The notes under the pieces were generated by a model. It saw only the letters and a list, made by a program, of their open reading frames with translations, searched no databases and was not told the DNA's origin. A DNA stretch of 64,000 bases, from NCBI GenBank assembly GCA_020635055.1, contig JACKAN010000004.1, forward strand, positions 124,001 through 188,000. Direction: 5' to 3'. The DNA is from Pseudobdellovibrionaceae bacterium (GTDB lineage: Bacteria > Bdellovibrionota > Bdellovibrionia > Bdellovibrionales > UBA1609). This document shows positions 27,498 through 36,704 of the stretch, piece after piece (positions within the stretch are counted from its first letter, which is position 1; the number at the start of each line of letters is the position of its first letter). A program made the translations under genes and the position numbers.

Positions 27498-28077
27498 ATT
27501 TAAAATTTTCTGTGTGTTCTAAAATGTCTCCCGAGTAATGTAGGGCGATTTCCCCACTCTTATCTAGTAGTATATGAGTGGGAATAGCATGGGTTTTAAA
27601 CGCTTTAATAAATGGATCACTAACATTATAGTAAGATGTAAGTTGAGGAGCCTTTTGCTCTAAAAATTCCTGGGCTATTTGGATTTCTTTTGTATCTGTA
27701 TCTAAATTTATTAATATGATTTCAAATGGAGAGCCAACAAACTCACTGTAAATATTGGCTAAAAAGGGTATCTCTTGCTTACAGGGCTCACACCAATGTG
27801 CCCATAGATTTAAATAAACAACTTTTCCCTTATAATTTTCCAAGCTTAATTTTAAATTAAAATTATCTTTCCAAATGATATTAGGTGCTTGGATGCGGTC
27901 TTTCAACAAAATGGGCTTGGATTGGGGTATATTCTCAATTGAAGCTGGAGACTCTCTTTCATTTGAGTTAAAATATATTAAAGAAAGTAGAACTACAAAA
28001 AGTAATGTCGCTAAGCCCGACATGCTACGGTAAGTGATGGTTCGATTTAACATGAGGCGACCATAAGATGAAAACAA
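27454..28077 (-). CDS. TlpA/ResA-like membrane-anchored thioredoxin
   Basis: 207 residues from 28077 (199 from an inner ATG at 28053, which is equally likely). One N-terminal membrane anchor (GLATLLFVVLLSLIYF) holds a periplasmic thioredoxin domain with active site WAHWCEPCKQE and cis-Pro HAIPTHILLD. TlpA-type proteins reduce or form disulfides in the periplasm, commonly for cytochrome c maturation. It overlaps a hypothetical gene at its 3' end (tail to tail) and a prepilin-like gene at its 5' end (head to head). Confidence 0.85.
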   Translation of the reverse strand: MFSSYGRLMLNRTITYRSMSGLATLLFVVLLSLIYFNSNERESPASIENIPQSKPILLKDRIQAPNIIWKDNFNLKLSLENYKGKVVYLNLWAHWCEPCKQEIPFLANIYSEFVGSPFEIILINLDTDTKEIQIAQEFLEQKAPQLTSYYNVSDPFIKAFKTHAIPTHILLDKSGEIALHYSGDILEHTENFKSMLQHLFQENLASH

Positions 28078-28259
28078 GCCAGCGTCAAATTTCTGGTCAA
28101 ATTGTTGTAGAGTATATATTGCTATTAATCATAGCCGTGGGTCTGGCCTTGATTCTTACAAGAGCCTTAGTGAGTAGAAGCCCGGATAGCCCAGGTTTAC
28201 TCATTTCTAAGTGGTACAAAATAATTAATTTTATTGGCAGCGATCCAATAGAAGAATGA
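28068..28259 (+). CDS. Small prepilin-like membrane peptide (63 residues)
   Basis: The sequence SGQIVVEYILLLIIAVG shows a prepilin peptidase-type site: Gly, then Gln, with Glu at mature position +5 and a hydrophobic helix. The remainder is a short polar tail ending in SDPIEE. This is the pattern of Flp/TadE-type pseudopilins or class III signals. No pilus assembly genes are nearby, so it is an orphan. Its start overlaps the divergent thioredoxin's first codons. Confidence 0.6.
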   Translation: MKTSQRQISGQIVVEYILLLIIAVGLALILTRALVSRSPDSPGLLISKWYKIINFIGSDPIEE

Positions 28260-28266
28260 AGTCTTA

Positions 28267-29037
28267 TTAAAAATATATTGATTCGCGTTTTTGTAGTTCT
28301 TCGGTAATTGCTGCTTGCATTTTTCCACGGATATCATTTGCAATTTCATGCACTAACTCTTTATCTTTAGCTGCCTCTGGTTTGTAAGGCAATTTTATAG
28401 GTTCTAAAAACCGGATCTTCCATTTAGCTGGTAAAGGTAAAAAGTTGAGGGGAAGTGGTAGAACCATTCCTCTTAAATATTTTGTAAACTTTAAACTCCT
28501 AAGATTAATATGTGTTTCTTCTGCTCCGATTACAATAGTGGGAATAATGGGACTTTGAGTTTCTAGAGCCAAACGTACAAATCCACGTTTAAATTCTTGA
28601 AGGCGATAGGCTTTTGTTGTGGGTTTGAAGTTTCCATATTCACCTTCAGGAAAAAGTACTATGATTTGTTTTTTCTTGAGGTAGTCTTTCCCATTTTTTT
28701 TAGTGGCTTCAATAAAACCAAGTTTATGGGCTGGAATGGATGTGGCTTTAGTTAGAAACCAAAAGTGATGAGTTAACACCCATGCAGCACGAGAAGTTTG
28801 CTGGTGAATTAAATAGCTTAAAAGCATAGCATCTAGGCCAGAAAAACCTGAGTGATTGGGTGTTACAATTACGGGTCCTTCTTTTGGTAAGTTTTCAACA
28901 CCTTCTACATTAAGACGAAAGTATTTTGCCATTAGTTCCATAAAGAACTGAGGGATTGCTTTATAAAGCATGGCGTTAGAATCTAGGCTGGGGAGTTGAA
29001 TTCCGCTTTCCTCTAAACTTTGCCAAATATTTTTCAC
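28267..29037 (-). CDS. Lysophospholipid acyltransferase-like protein (MGAT-like LPLAT)
   Basis: 256 residues. Acyl-acceptor site TPNHSGFSGLDAM has His and Asp spaced as in the LPLAT_MGAT-like branch rather than the strict HX4D of PlsC; LFPEGEYGNFK is motif III; PIIPTIVIGAEE is motif IV. It likely acylates a lysolipid at the inner membrane. It lies divergent from glpK, whose product, glycerol-3-phosphate, is the backbone for such lipids; a link is plausible but not shown. Confidence 0.85.
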   Translation of the reverse strand: MKNIWQSLEESGIQLPSLDSNAMLYKAIPQFFMELMAKYFRLNVEGVENLPKEGPVIVTPNHSGFSGLDAMLLSYLIHQQTSRAAWVLTHHFWFLTKATSIPAHKLGFIEATKKNGKDYLKKKQIIVLFPEGEYGNFKPTTKAYRLQEFKRGFVRLALETQSPIIPTIVIGAEETHINLRSLKFTKYLRGMVLPLPLNFLPLPAKWKIRFLEPIKLPYKPEAAKDKELVHEIANDIRGKMQAAITEELQKRESIYF

Positions 29038-29118
29038 AAAAAGAGTTTCCCTTTAAAAAGTTGCTTAATAAAATTAATAATGAAAATCTGAGAGAAAAGC
29101 AAAGAGATGAGGCGAGTT

Positions 29119-30639
29119 ATGAAATATATTATGGCTATTGATCAAGGAACTACTGGAACGACCGTGAGTTTAATACAAGAAGATGGATCTTCCCTTGCTA
29201 AAGTGAATGAAGAGTTTCCCCAGGTTTATCCTCAATCGGGATGGGTTGAACACGATCCTGAGCAAATTTGGCAAAGTGTATTGTCTTGTATCCAGAAAGC
29301 CTTGGATATGTCCCGAGTCGAAGCAAAAAACATTGCCGCCATTGGTATTACAAATCAAAGAGAAACTTCTTTAATTTGGGAGCTGAAAACAGGAAAGCCT
29401 ATTTATAATGCCATTGTTTGGCAATGCCGACGCACCACCGCTATTTGTGAAAAGTTAAAAAAAGCTGGTCATGAAAAATTGATTAAGAAAAAAACAGGTT
29501 TAGTTTTAGATCCCTATTTTTCAGGGACTAAGTTTCAGTGGTTGTTAGACAATGTCCCACAGGCTCGCAGAAAAGCCCGAGAAGGACAGCTATTGGGTGG
29601 AACCATTGACACCTACCTCCTATGGAAATTGACAGGAGGGAAGTCGCACAAAACGGATGTGTCCAATGCCTCGCGAACTATGTTGATGAATATTGAGAAA
29701 CCCGCTTGGGATTCGGAGCTTCTAAAGATTTTAAAAGTCCCTAAAGAAATTCTTCCAGAAATTGTTCCGTCCAGTGGTATATTTGGAGTGACATCCCATG
29801 TGCCAGGATTGCCAGATGGCATTCCTATTTCTGGTATAGCGGGAGATCAACAGGCGGCTCTTTTTGGACAAACGTGTTTTCAGGCTGGACAAGCCAAGTG
29901 CACATTTGGCACAGGAAGTTTTCTAGTTATGAATACAGGAAAAAAAATTGTGCGTTCACAATCTGGTCTATTAACTACAGTAGCTTGGCAACTCAAGGGT
30001 GAAACTCATTTAACTTATGCCTTGGAAGGTGGTGCTTTCATTTGTGGAGCTGCTGTTCAGTGGTTGCGTGATGGATTGAAATTTTTTAAAGAGAGTTCAG
30101 AAATTGAGGCCTTGGCGGCCACAGTAGAATCTACAGAGGGAGTCGAAGTCATTCCCGCCTTTACAGGTTTAGGCGCGCCCTATTGGGACCCAGAAGCCAG
30201 AGGGGCAATCTTAGGAATTACCAGAGGTACAAATCGAGCCCACATTGCGCGTGCTACCCTTGAAGCTATGGCTTTACAAAATGTGGAGATTCTGTTGGCT
30301 ATGCAAAAAGACTTGGGTAAAAATTTAGCTGATTTAAGAGTGGACGGTGGTGCCGTTCAAAATAATTTGCTATTGCAATTGCAAAGTGATTTTCTGGGAA
30401 AGAAAATCATAAGACCTCTAGTGATTGAAACTACATCTTCGGGAGCGGCTTATTTGGCTGGTTTAGGTATAGGATTTTGGACTTCGATAAGTGACATAAA
30501 AAAAGTTTGGCAAATGGAACGCGAATTCCAACCCAAAATATCTTCACAGGTACGCAATCTACGTTTAAAAACCTGGAAAAATCACGTTGCCCAAGTGATG
30601 TATAACAAAGGATTAAAGGGATTGTATTTTAAAAAATAA
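29119..30639 (+). CDS. glpK: Glycerol kinase
   Basis: About 506 residues, FGGY family. The N-terminal phosphate loop is AIDQGTTGTT; GITNQRETSLIWE, GTIDTYLLW, GAIGDQQAALFGQ-like GIAGDQQAALFGQ and GGAVQNNLLLQLQ are present. It phosphorylates glycerol to glycerol-3-P. The ATG at 29119 is preferred: GAGG lies six bases before it, while the upstream ATG at 29107 has no spacing for a ribosome-binding site. No glpF or glpD is adjacent. Confidence 0.96.
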   Translation: MKYIMAIDQGTTGTTVSLIQEDGSSLAKVNEEFPQVYPQSGWVEHDPEQIWQSVLSCIQKALDMSRVEAKNIAAIGITNQRETSLIWELKTGKPIYNAIVWQCRRTTAICEKLKKAGHEKLIKKKTGLVLDPYFSGTKFQWLLDNVPQARRKAREGQLLGGTIDTYLLWKLTGGKSHKTDVSNASRTMLMNIEKPAWDSELLKILKVPKEILPEIVPSSGIFGVTSHVPGLPDGIPISGIAGDQQAALFGQTCFQAGQAKCTFGTGSFLVMNTGKKIVRSQSGLLTTVAWQLKGETHLTYALEGGAFICGAAVQWLRDGLKFFKESSEIEALAATVESTEGVEVIPAFTGLGAPYWDPEARGAILGITRGTNRAHIARATLEAMALQNVEILLAMQKDLGKNLADLRVDGGAVQNNLLLQLQSDFLGKKIIRPLVIETTSSGAAYLAGLGIGFWTSISDIKKVWQMEREFQPKISSQVRNLRLKTWKNHVAQVMYNKGLKGLYFKK

Positions 30640-30940
30640 AACCATGTGACCACGTGGATTTTAGAATTGATTTTGTAATTATTATCTCGGGAAGTTCACG
30701 ACATGTTTTGTTGTTTCATTAATATGGGGGTAGACCTGACAGCGCTGGAGTTGCATTGCGATACGAAGGCGAATGCCAAGGTCGACAAAAAAAATACAAA
30801 AATACATGAACTATTCAGCGACAAAGACTCAACAGCAAATTTTAGATTACATTAAGACCTTGAGTAATTATTAGTAAATTGTTATTGATCCAATTCCAAG
30901 GTGGAAGCAAATTTAGAAATTTCTTTAGTTAACTTTAGGT
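30640..30940. other. Intergenic remnant between glpK and the island: original downstream flank of radA
   Basis: No convincing gene is present. Just after glpK there is a hairpin (CCATGTG at 30642 paired with CACGTGG at 30651) without a T-run, a weak terminator. At its right end this stretch carries, on the minus strand, CAACCTAAAGTTAACTAA: the likely original last codons (QPKVN-stop) of radA, continuous with the 85-bp repeat at 30941. It is therefore probably what followed radA before the island arrived. Confidence 0.55.
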
Positions 30941-31025
30941 TGGCACAAAGTGTTGGCGAGTTCTCGAACATTTTTAACATACAATAATTTTATATTTTTG
31001 TTTTCCCCTTTAACATGCTTTTTGT
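30941..31025. repeat. Left direct repeat of the island: displaced 3' end of radA
   Basis: These 85 bases equal 49115-49199 with two mismatches (30964 T/G and 30967 A/C). In radA they encode the C-terminal segment from HVKGENKN to NVRELANTLC. The left copy runs on into QPKVN and a stop, so it looks like the original gene end. The repeat ends three bases before the wecB stop codon. Same orientation as the right copy, as expected for attL/attR-like island borders. Confidence 0.85.
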
Positions 31026-31028
31026 AAT

Positions 31029-32237
31029 TTAGATATTAATCTGAGTATTATCTGTAAGGGACTTGAAATAACTAATAATTTTTTTGCTGGCACTTCCGTC
31101 ACCAAAGGGGTTTTTGACTTTACTCATGCTTTCGTATAATTCGCGATCGTCGAGAAGTTCTATCAAAGCTTTAACAATGTTATCTTTTGAATTGCCTATC
31201 AGAAGGGCGCAGTGAGATTGTAGAGCTTCGGGGCGCTCTGTGGTTTCACGTAAAACAAGAACTGGTTTTCCAAGTGCGGGGGCCTCTTCCTGAATTCCTC
31301 CTGAGTCACTTAGTATTAGGTAACTTTTCAACATTAAAAAAGTAAAGGCAAGATAGTCTTGTGGATCTATCAAGTGGACGTTTTCTAGTTTTGACAAATG
31401 ATCTTCAATGGCTCCTTTTACATTTGGGTTGGGGTGTACTGGGATAACAAATTGAATGTCATTGCGAATTTGTATCATTTGGGAAATGGACATGCAGATG
31501 TTTTTGATTCCTTGGCCAAAGTTTTCGCGACGGTGAACTGTTACCAAAATAACTTTTTTATCTTGGTTTAAATAAGGAAAAGATTTTTCAAACCTTTTGA
31601 TTAGACGGGGCGACTCTTGTATTTCATCTAGGGCAAGATGGAGAGTATCAATCACTGTGTTGCCAACTAATAATATTTTAGATTCTGGGATTCGTTCTCG
31701 CAATAGGTTTTTTTGTGCATTCAGCGTAGGAGTGAGGTGGAGATTTGCAATCTTACTGACAATTTGTCGATTCATCTCTTCAGGGAATGGTGATTGAGTA
31801 TTATAAGTTCTCAAACCCGCTTCGACATGAGCCACAGAAATATTCCTGTGAAAAGCGGCCATGGCACAAGCTAAAGTTGTAGATGTGTCGCCATGTACAA
31901 AAACCCAATCTGGTTTTTCTTTTTCAAGTATCTGATCAAAATTATTTAATGTATGTGAGATTAATTGATTTAAATTTTGATTGGGACTCATTAAATTAAA
32001 ATCATAATGAGGATGTATACTAAAAGCTTCTAGTACTTGATCTAACATTTTTCGATGTTGGGCCGTGGCGACAATTATAACCTTGAACAAAGGGCAAATT
32101 AGGGCTTCTTTAATTAATGGGGCCATTTTAATGGCTTCCGGTCGAGTTCCGAAGGCAAAAAGGAGTTTAAGTTTTTTTGATGATGACCCAGGCGGAATGG
32201 GTTGGCCTACTTGCGGCTCTATTGTAGTACTGTTCAT
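31029..32237 (-). CDS. wecB: UDP-N-acetylglucosamine 2-epimerase (non-hydrolysing)
   Basis: 402 residues with a ~22-residue hydrophilic N-terminal extension. The family start FAFGTRPEAIKMAPL, ATAQHRKMLDQ, VHGDTSTTLA, HVEAGLRT, PFPEEMNR, VTVHRRENFG and SDSGGIQEEAPALGKPVLVLR are all present. The enzyme makes UDP-ManNAc from UDP-GlcNAc. It stands divergent from a polysaccharide gene set containing an NfrB-like glycosyltransferase, a family known to use UDP-ManNAc, so it probably supplies that substrate. Confidence 0.95.
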   Translation of the reverse strand: MNSTTIEPQVGQPIPPGSSSKKLKLLFAFGTRPEAIKMAPLIKEALICPLFKVIIVATAQHRKMLDQVLEAFSIHPHYDFNLMSPNQNLNQLISHTLNNFDQILEKEKPDWVFVHGDTSTTLACAMAAFHRNISVAHVEAGLRTYNTQSPFPEEMNRQIVSKIANLHLTPTLNAQKNLLRERIPESKILLVGNTVIDTLHLALDEIQESPRLIKRFEKSFPYLNQDKKVILVTVHRRENFGQGIKNICMSISQMIQIRNDIQFVIPVHPNPNVKGAIEDHLSKLENVHLIDPQDYLAFTFLMLKSYLILSDSGGIQEEAPALGKPVLVLRETTERPEALQSHCALLIGNSKDNIVKALIELLDDRELYESMSKVKNPFGDGSASKKIISYFKSLTDNTQINI

Positions 32238-32491
32238 TGAATTTATCCCCGTCCCTTAAATCACTCTACTTGTAATAGCTAGATGCTGATTTATTGCAAT
32301 GCAATTCTAGTTTAAATTCAAAATTCTAAAACTGGTTTATTGTATATATTTCTAATATGCAATATTTATAAATTATAATATACAAATTTAAATTTTTGTA
32401 GATACTGCTCTTCAATGAATATGGTCCAATTTCTATCATTTTTATATCTGTTTAAAATCAAGAATAAGGACTTTCAAATCCTAGGCTCAAT
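32238..32491. promoter_or_regulatory. Divergent AT-rich control region between wecB and the polysaccharide operon
   Basis: 254 bases without genes separate two divergent starts. The sequence is rich in A/T (runs such as TATAAATTATAATATAC around 32370-32386) with several TATAAT-like hexamers on both strands. No operator could be singled out by eye. All genes to the right up to 39921 read away from it with overlaps or short gaps, so it should hold the main promoter of the cluster. Confidence 0.4.
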
Positions 32492-33313
32492 ATGAGGAAA
32501 TATGTGTGGAGCTATTGGAAAATTATAGTAGTTTTATATGTTTTTTTGATTGTTATTAGCTTTGGCAATATTTGCTCAGCGAAAGAAATTATATTTAGTA
32601 AAAAATTCGAGATAAATTCTGAAGCTGTGACTCTGAAAAATCATGATGGTTTTCAGTTTGATTTGAAGGCGCTTATGGGATTGAAGATCGAGCCCTTTAA
32701 AAATGTCCACTCTCGTTGGTCTGTGGGGGGACGGTCTTATATACAAGATTCTAAAAAAGTAGGGAGTTCGCGGAGAACAGGTTATGTCTTACAAGTTTTG
32801 CAGAACTTGTGGGGAGAAAATGTTTTTTTGATGGGAGAACTCTTCACTTATAAAGAGCCAGTTAATTCAATTTCAACAGTAGCTAAAAAAGAAACTAAGT
32901 GGGGCATTTTTGGCAGTTATTATTCACACATAAATTCATTCGTTAGTTTTGACGCCTATGGAGAAATTTTCAATATCAGAGAAATATCAAAACAAGATAT
33001 GTTAACTGACATAAGAACCTTTGAAAACATATTATCTGTAGCCCGAGTGGGTTTCTTGTTTGATTCCTCAATTGTGGATTCAAAAAATACTTTAGGTTGG
33101 TCGAGAAAAGTTTCTGGTCTGCTTGAGTTCTACCATAAAGATGCTCCAGAAATATGGGGTTCAAGTTACACAGATTTGAGACTGGGGTTGCGAGCTCAGC
33201 CCTGGCATTTTATTTCGGCAAAGCTATTTGTACCTATTTATTCGACACGTCAGGGTTCTCCACCGGCTTTGGAAGTACAGCTCAATGTTTACCTCCTTGG
33301 AGGAGACAAATAA
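32492..33313 (+). CDS. Predicted outer-membrane barrel protein of the polysaccharide cluster
   Basis: 273 residues. A hydrophobic signal (IIVVLYVFLIVISFGNICSA) is followed by alternating amphipathic strands such as SRWSVGGRSYI, VFLMGELFTY and TDLRLGLRAQP. No family was recognised; in architecture it resembles small outer-membrane export proteins like YaiO or the barrel part of NfrA. The stop overlaps the glycosyltransferase ATG by one base (TAATG), so the two are coupled and the barrel may be the exit pore for the polymer (inference). Confidence 0.6.
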   Translation: MRKYVWSYWKIIVVLYVFLIVISFGNICSAKEIIFSKKFEINSEAVTLKNHDGFQFDLKALMGLKIEPFKNVHSRWSVGGRSYIQDSKKVGSSRRTGYVLQVLQNLWGENVFLMGELFTYKEPVNSISTVAKKETKWGIFGSYYSHINSFVSFDAYGEIFNIREISKQDMLTDIRTFENILSVARVGFLFDSSIVDSKNTLGWSRKVSGLLEFYHKDAPEIWGSSYTDLRLGLRAQPWHFISAKLFVPIYSTRQGSPPALEVQLNVYLLGGDK

Positions 33314-34761
33314 TGGAATTCTTGAGTTTGGATACTCTATTGTTTTCGCTAACTGTTGTTGTTCTGTGTGTCATAATTATTTTTGCTTTGGATGATTTAT
33401 TTATTGATTTAGTGGCCCTAGTTTGTGGATTAAAACCTAAAAAATTAAGCAATCAAGATCTAAAGAATATTCACGGAGAAGCTCAGAGACGAGTGGCTAT
33501 AATGATTGCGAATTGGCACGAAGATGAAATCATTGAACGAATGATTCATGGAAATATAGATAGAATTGATTATCATAATTATCATATTTTCTTAGGCGTC
33601 TATCCTAATGATATAAAAACTTTGGAGGCGGCGACTCGATTATCACTGACATATTTAAATGTACATGTGGTAGTGAATACAAGACTTGGTCCGACATCAA
33701 AAGGACAATTGCTCAATCAGATAGTTCATCAAATATTAGCTTTCGAATATACAAAAAATATTTTGTTTGACATCCTGCTTCTTCAAGACTCAGAAGACCT
33801 TATTCATCCACTCGCTTTGAAGTTAATAAATTTCAAGATGTTAGAAAATGATTTTTTACAAACCCCAGTATTTTGTCTTCCCTGTTCTTGGCGCGATTTC
33901 ACTCGAGGAACGTACATTGATGAATTTGCTGAGAGTCATACTCGCAATTTGCTTGTCCGAAGCTATTTAGGTGGTGGTATTCCTTCGGCGGGAGTGGGGA
34001 CGGCCATGTCTCGCTTGTTTGTTGCTGAAATGCTTAAAATACAAAATTATCAGCTGTTGAATGAGGACACCCTAACGGAAGATTATCATTTAGGGATTTT
34101 AGCACACCGCTTGGGATATGACAGTGAGTTTGTTTGTTACTATACCCAAGAACAAGGTGAGAAAGACTATATTGCAACTAGAGAGTATTTTCCGTCTTCT
34201 ATTAAGAGCTCGGTGATGCAGAAATCTCGTTGGACTTTGGGAATTTGTGTTCAAGGATATCTAAATCTTAAATGGTCCCCTTTGATTTCATATAGGAAAA
34301 AGTTTTTTGAAAACTATTTTTTGTGGAGGGATCGTCGTGGTTTGGTGAATGCGCCCGTATTATTGAGTAGTTACATATTAACATTATTTTATTTTTTTCA
34401 TTATTTAGTGCTTTCAACTTGGCCCTCTTTTCTTCAAGACTATTTGTGGATAGATATTCTGTTTGCTTGGAGTTTGTTTTTTATGTTGAATAGACTTTTT
34501 CAGCGAGCCCGCTTGGTGCAGTCCGTTTATGGTTTTGAAGCTATTTTGTTTATATTGCCTCGTTGGTTTTTGGGGAATTACATTAATACTTTGGCATCTT
34601 TTAAAGCACTTAGACAAAGTTTAAGCTCTCTACGCACAGGAGAAAAACCAGCGTGGATTAAGACGGAACATGAATTGCCAAGCTTATTTGGATTGGAATC
34701 AGCGCAGGAAAAGAGGTTGAGTTCGGACGGTCCAGACCGAAGAGCAGAGGTGGGTCTGTGA
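33313..34761 (+). CDS. NfrB-like family 2 glycosyltransferase (membrane polysaccharide synthase)
   Basis: 482 residues from the ATG at 33313, chosen for TTGGAGGAGACAAATA before it and the overlap with the previous stop. An N-terminal helix (~8-40), a GT2 domain with MIANWHEDEIIERMI, VYPNDIKTL, DSED (159-162), GGGIPSAGVGTAMSR, TEDY (255-258) and QKSRW (303-307), then three to four C-terminal helices. MIANWHE, VYPND and PS-x-GVGT are typical of the phage N4 adsorption protein B (NfrB) group. E. coli NfrB (~745 residues) ends in a c-di-GMP-binding MshEN domain; here there is no room for it. Confidence 0.85.
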   Translation: MEFLSLDTLLFSLTVVVLCVIIIFALDDLFIDLVALVCGLKPKKLSNQDLKNIHGEAQRRVAIMIANWHEDEIIERMIHGNIDRIDYHNYHIFLGVYPNDIKTLEAATRLSLTYLNVHVVVNTRLGPTSKGQLLNQIVHQILAFEYTKNILFDILLLQDSEDLIHPLALKLINFKMLENDFLQTPVFCLPCSWRDFTRGTYIDEFAESHTRNLLVRSYLGGGIPSAGVGTAMSRLFVAEMLKIQNYQLLNEDTLTEDYHLGILAHRLGYDSEFVCYYTQEQGEKDYIATREYFPSSIKSSVMQKSRWTLGICVQGYLNLKWSPLISYRKKFFENYFLWRDRRGLVNAPVLLSSYILTLFYFFHYLVLSTWPSFLQDYLWIDILFAWSLFFMLNRLFQRARLVQSVYGFEAILFILPRWFLGNYINTLASFKALRQSLSSLRTGEKPAWIKTEHELPSLFGLESAQEKRLSSDGPDRRAEVGL

Positions 34762-36704
34762 AAACTGTAAAGCTACAAATGGAAAAGTTAAACTTTACTG
34801 GGTGCCTATTAAACAATGGATTTAAATATTTGATATTTGCACTAGGTTGGATTGTGCTATTGAGTGAATCCAGAGTGACTCTGGCAGAAGTGCTTAAAGA
34901 GAATAGATCCATAATCACAAGTCAGTCTCAGATTCCATCTCCATTAAAGCAAGAATGCGTTCAGGTCTATTATGACAAAGGACCAAATGATTATTGGATC
35001 GGGCGCACCTATGCTTTGTTTACACAAAATTTACTGGGGCATTTTCCTGAATTGCAACAAATCATAGCACCAATTGAATATTATCAGTCGGGAGACTTGG
35101 ATCGTTGTCGTGCCAGTATTTATATTGGATCTCATTATGACAGCCCCATTCCTCCCGATTTTATTAAAGATTATTTATCAACAAAGAAAAATGTAGCTTG
35201 GTTGGGTTATAATATTTGGCGAAAGCCTGAACTCGCAGCACTTTTTGGTTATAAATATATAGGACTTTCTAAACTGAATTCAGAAATTCTTGATTTTCAA
35301 GGTCTCCCTACTTTTTATAAGGGGATTGATTATAAAGGTGAGAGGTTCACAAAATTTGGGGATTGGAGTCAGAGCCTACCAAAAGTATTTCTTGCGGCTT
35401 TTGAAATGGTGGAACTGCAACCACTGAATGAAGGGCTTGAGGAAGATATAAAGGGGAAATCAAAGCCATCTACAAACAAACTTAAAACACAGGTTTTAGC
35501 CAAGGCTGTTCATAATGGAACTAAAGAAGAGCGGCCATATATATTGAGAAATAAAAATCATTTTTATATTGCTGATGCTGTTTATAGTTTTATGCATGAG
35601 TCCGATCGCTATATGATATTTACGGATCTGTTGTTCGATATTCTGAATTTGCCTCCGCGCCACACAAAAAAAATGGCTGTTATGAGAATGGAAGATGTGC
35701 ATCCTTTAATGCCATTGGATTCGCTTTACACATTTTCAAGAACTCTTAAGTCTTTAAATGTGCCACTGAATGTATCTATTATTCCTTTCTTTTTTGATCC
35801 TCTCGATTTGGCTGATCGTGATTACAACGAAGAGTTTGTCGCGGCTTCTCAAAAAAAATCTTTTGTTGAGTGGATCAAAGAAGTTCAAAAAGACAAAGCT
35901 TGTTTTATCTGGCATGGAGTAACGCATCAATATGGGAGAATTAAAAATCCATTTGAGGGGAGTTCGGGAGGGGATTTTGAGTTTTGGGACGCCATAAAAA
36001 ATCAACCGGTGAAAGAAGATAGCGCAAAGTGGGTGTTGAATCGACTCTATGACGGCTACTATGAACTCAACAAAATAGGCGTACAACCAAAGATTTGGCT
36101 GACTCCACATTATCAGGCTTCCACTCTTGATAATATTTTATTTAGTCGAGTGATGCCTTGGAACATGGGGCGCATGATATATAACAATTTTGAATGGCTG
36201 TCTCCGATCCCATCACACAAGAAAAAATATTGGTTTCAAGATACAGATGTAGAATCTCAGGCTTTACGTTTGAAGGAATTATCTAACATTTCTTATAAGA
36301 TCACTTCTCCTTGGTGGAATGGACAAATTTTCCCCTTTGAAATTTATGGAGATATCCATGGTCAAAGAATTTTGCCAGAAAATTTGGGAAACTCTCAGCC
36401 ATTTGAAAATGCACATGTTATAAGGCCTCGAAGCGTACAGGAGATGGTGGCTGACGCGAAAAGAAATTTGGTTTTGCGAGACGTTTGGGCTTCTTATTTT
36501 TATCATCCCTTTCTTTTTGACCATTACAATGAAGGTGGACGGGGGAGGTTTCGTGGTGACCCGAGTGAGTTAGTTTATCTAATAAATGAAATAAAAAAAA
36601 TGGGATATGAATTTATTGATTTAGAAAAATTTGTTTTAGAAAATGTTGATAAGTTAAGACCTGAGCCTGTATATTTAAAGGAGCCTCTAGATGTCAGTCA
36701 ATAA
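34758..36704 (+). CDS. DUF2334 polysaccharide deacetylase-like protein
   Basis: 648 residues. An N-terminal hydrophobic segment (YLIFALGWIVLLS) likely exports or anchors it. The C-terminal half is DUF2334: VMRMEDVHP (E312-D313, H315) and WHGVTHQYG (H386, H390) give metal-site residues of the NodB-type barrel, with LTPHYQAS later. Such enzymes remove acetyl groups from polysaccharides at the cell surface. It overlaps the glycosyltransferase by four bases. If the polymer contains ManNAc, this may de-N-acetylate it, as PgaB or PelA do for their polymers (inference). Confidence 0.8.
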   Translation: MKTVKLQMEKLNFTGCLLNNGFKYLIFALGWIVLLSESRVTLAEVLKENRSIITSQSQIPSPLKQECVQVYYDKGPNDYWIGRTYALFTQNLLGHFPELQQIIAPIEYYQSGDLDRCRASIYIGSHYDSPIPPDFIKDYLSTKKNVAWLGYNIWRKPELAALFGYKYIGLSKLNSEILDFQGLPTFYKGIDYKGERFTKFGDWSQSLPKVFLAAFEMVELQPLNEGLEEDIKGKSKPSTNKLKTQVLAKAVHNGTKEERPYILRNKNHFYIADAVYSFMHESDRYMIFTDLLFDILNLPPRHTKKMAVMRMEDVHPLMPLDSLYTFSRTLKSLNVPLNVSIIPFFFDPLDLADRDYNEEFVAASQKKSFVEWIKEVQKDKACFIWHGVTHQYGRIKNPFEGSSGGDFEFWDAIKNQPVKEDSAKWVLNRLYDGYYELNKIGVQPKIWLTPHYQASTLDNILFSRVMPWNMGRMIYNNFEWLSPIPSHKKKYWFQDTDVESQALRLKELSNISYKITSPWWNGQIFPFEIYGDIHGQRILPENLGNSQPFENAHVIRPRSVQEMVADAKRNLVLRDVWASYFYHPFLFDHYNEGGRGRFRGDPSELVYLINEIKKMGYEFIDLEKFVLENVDKLRPEPVYLKEPLDVSQ

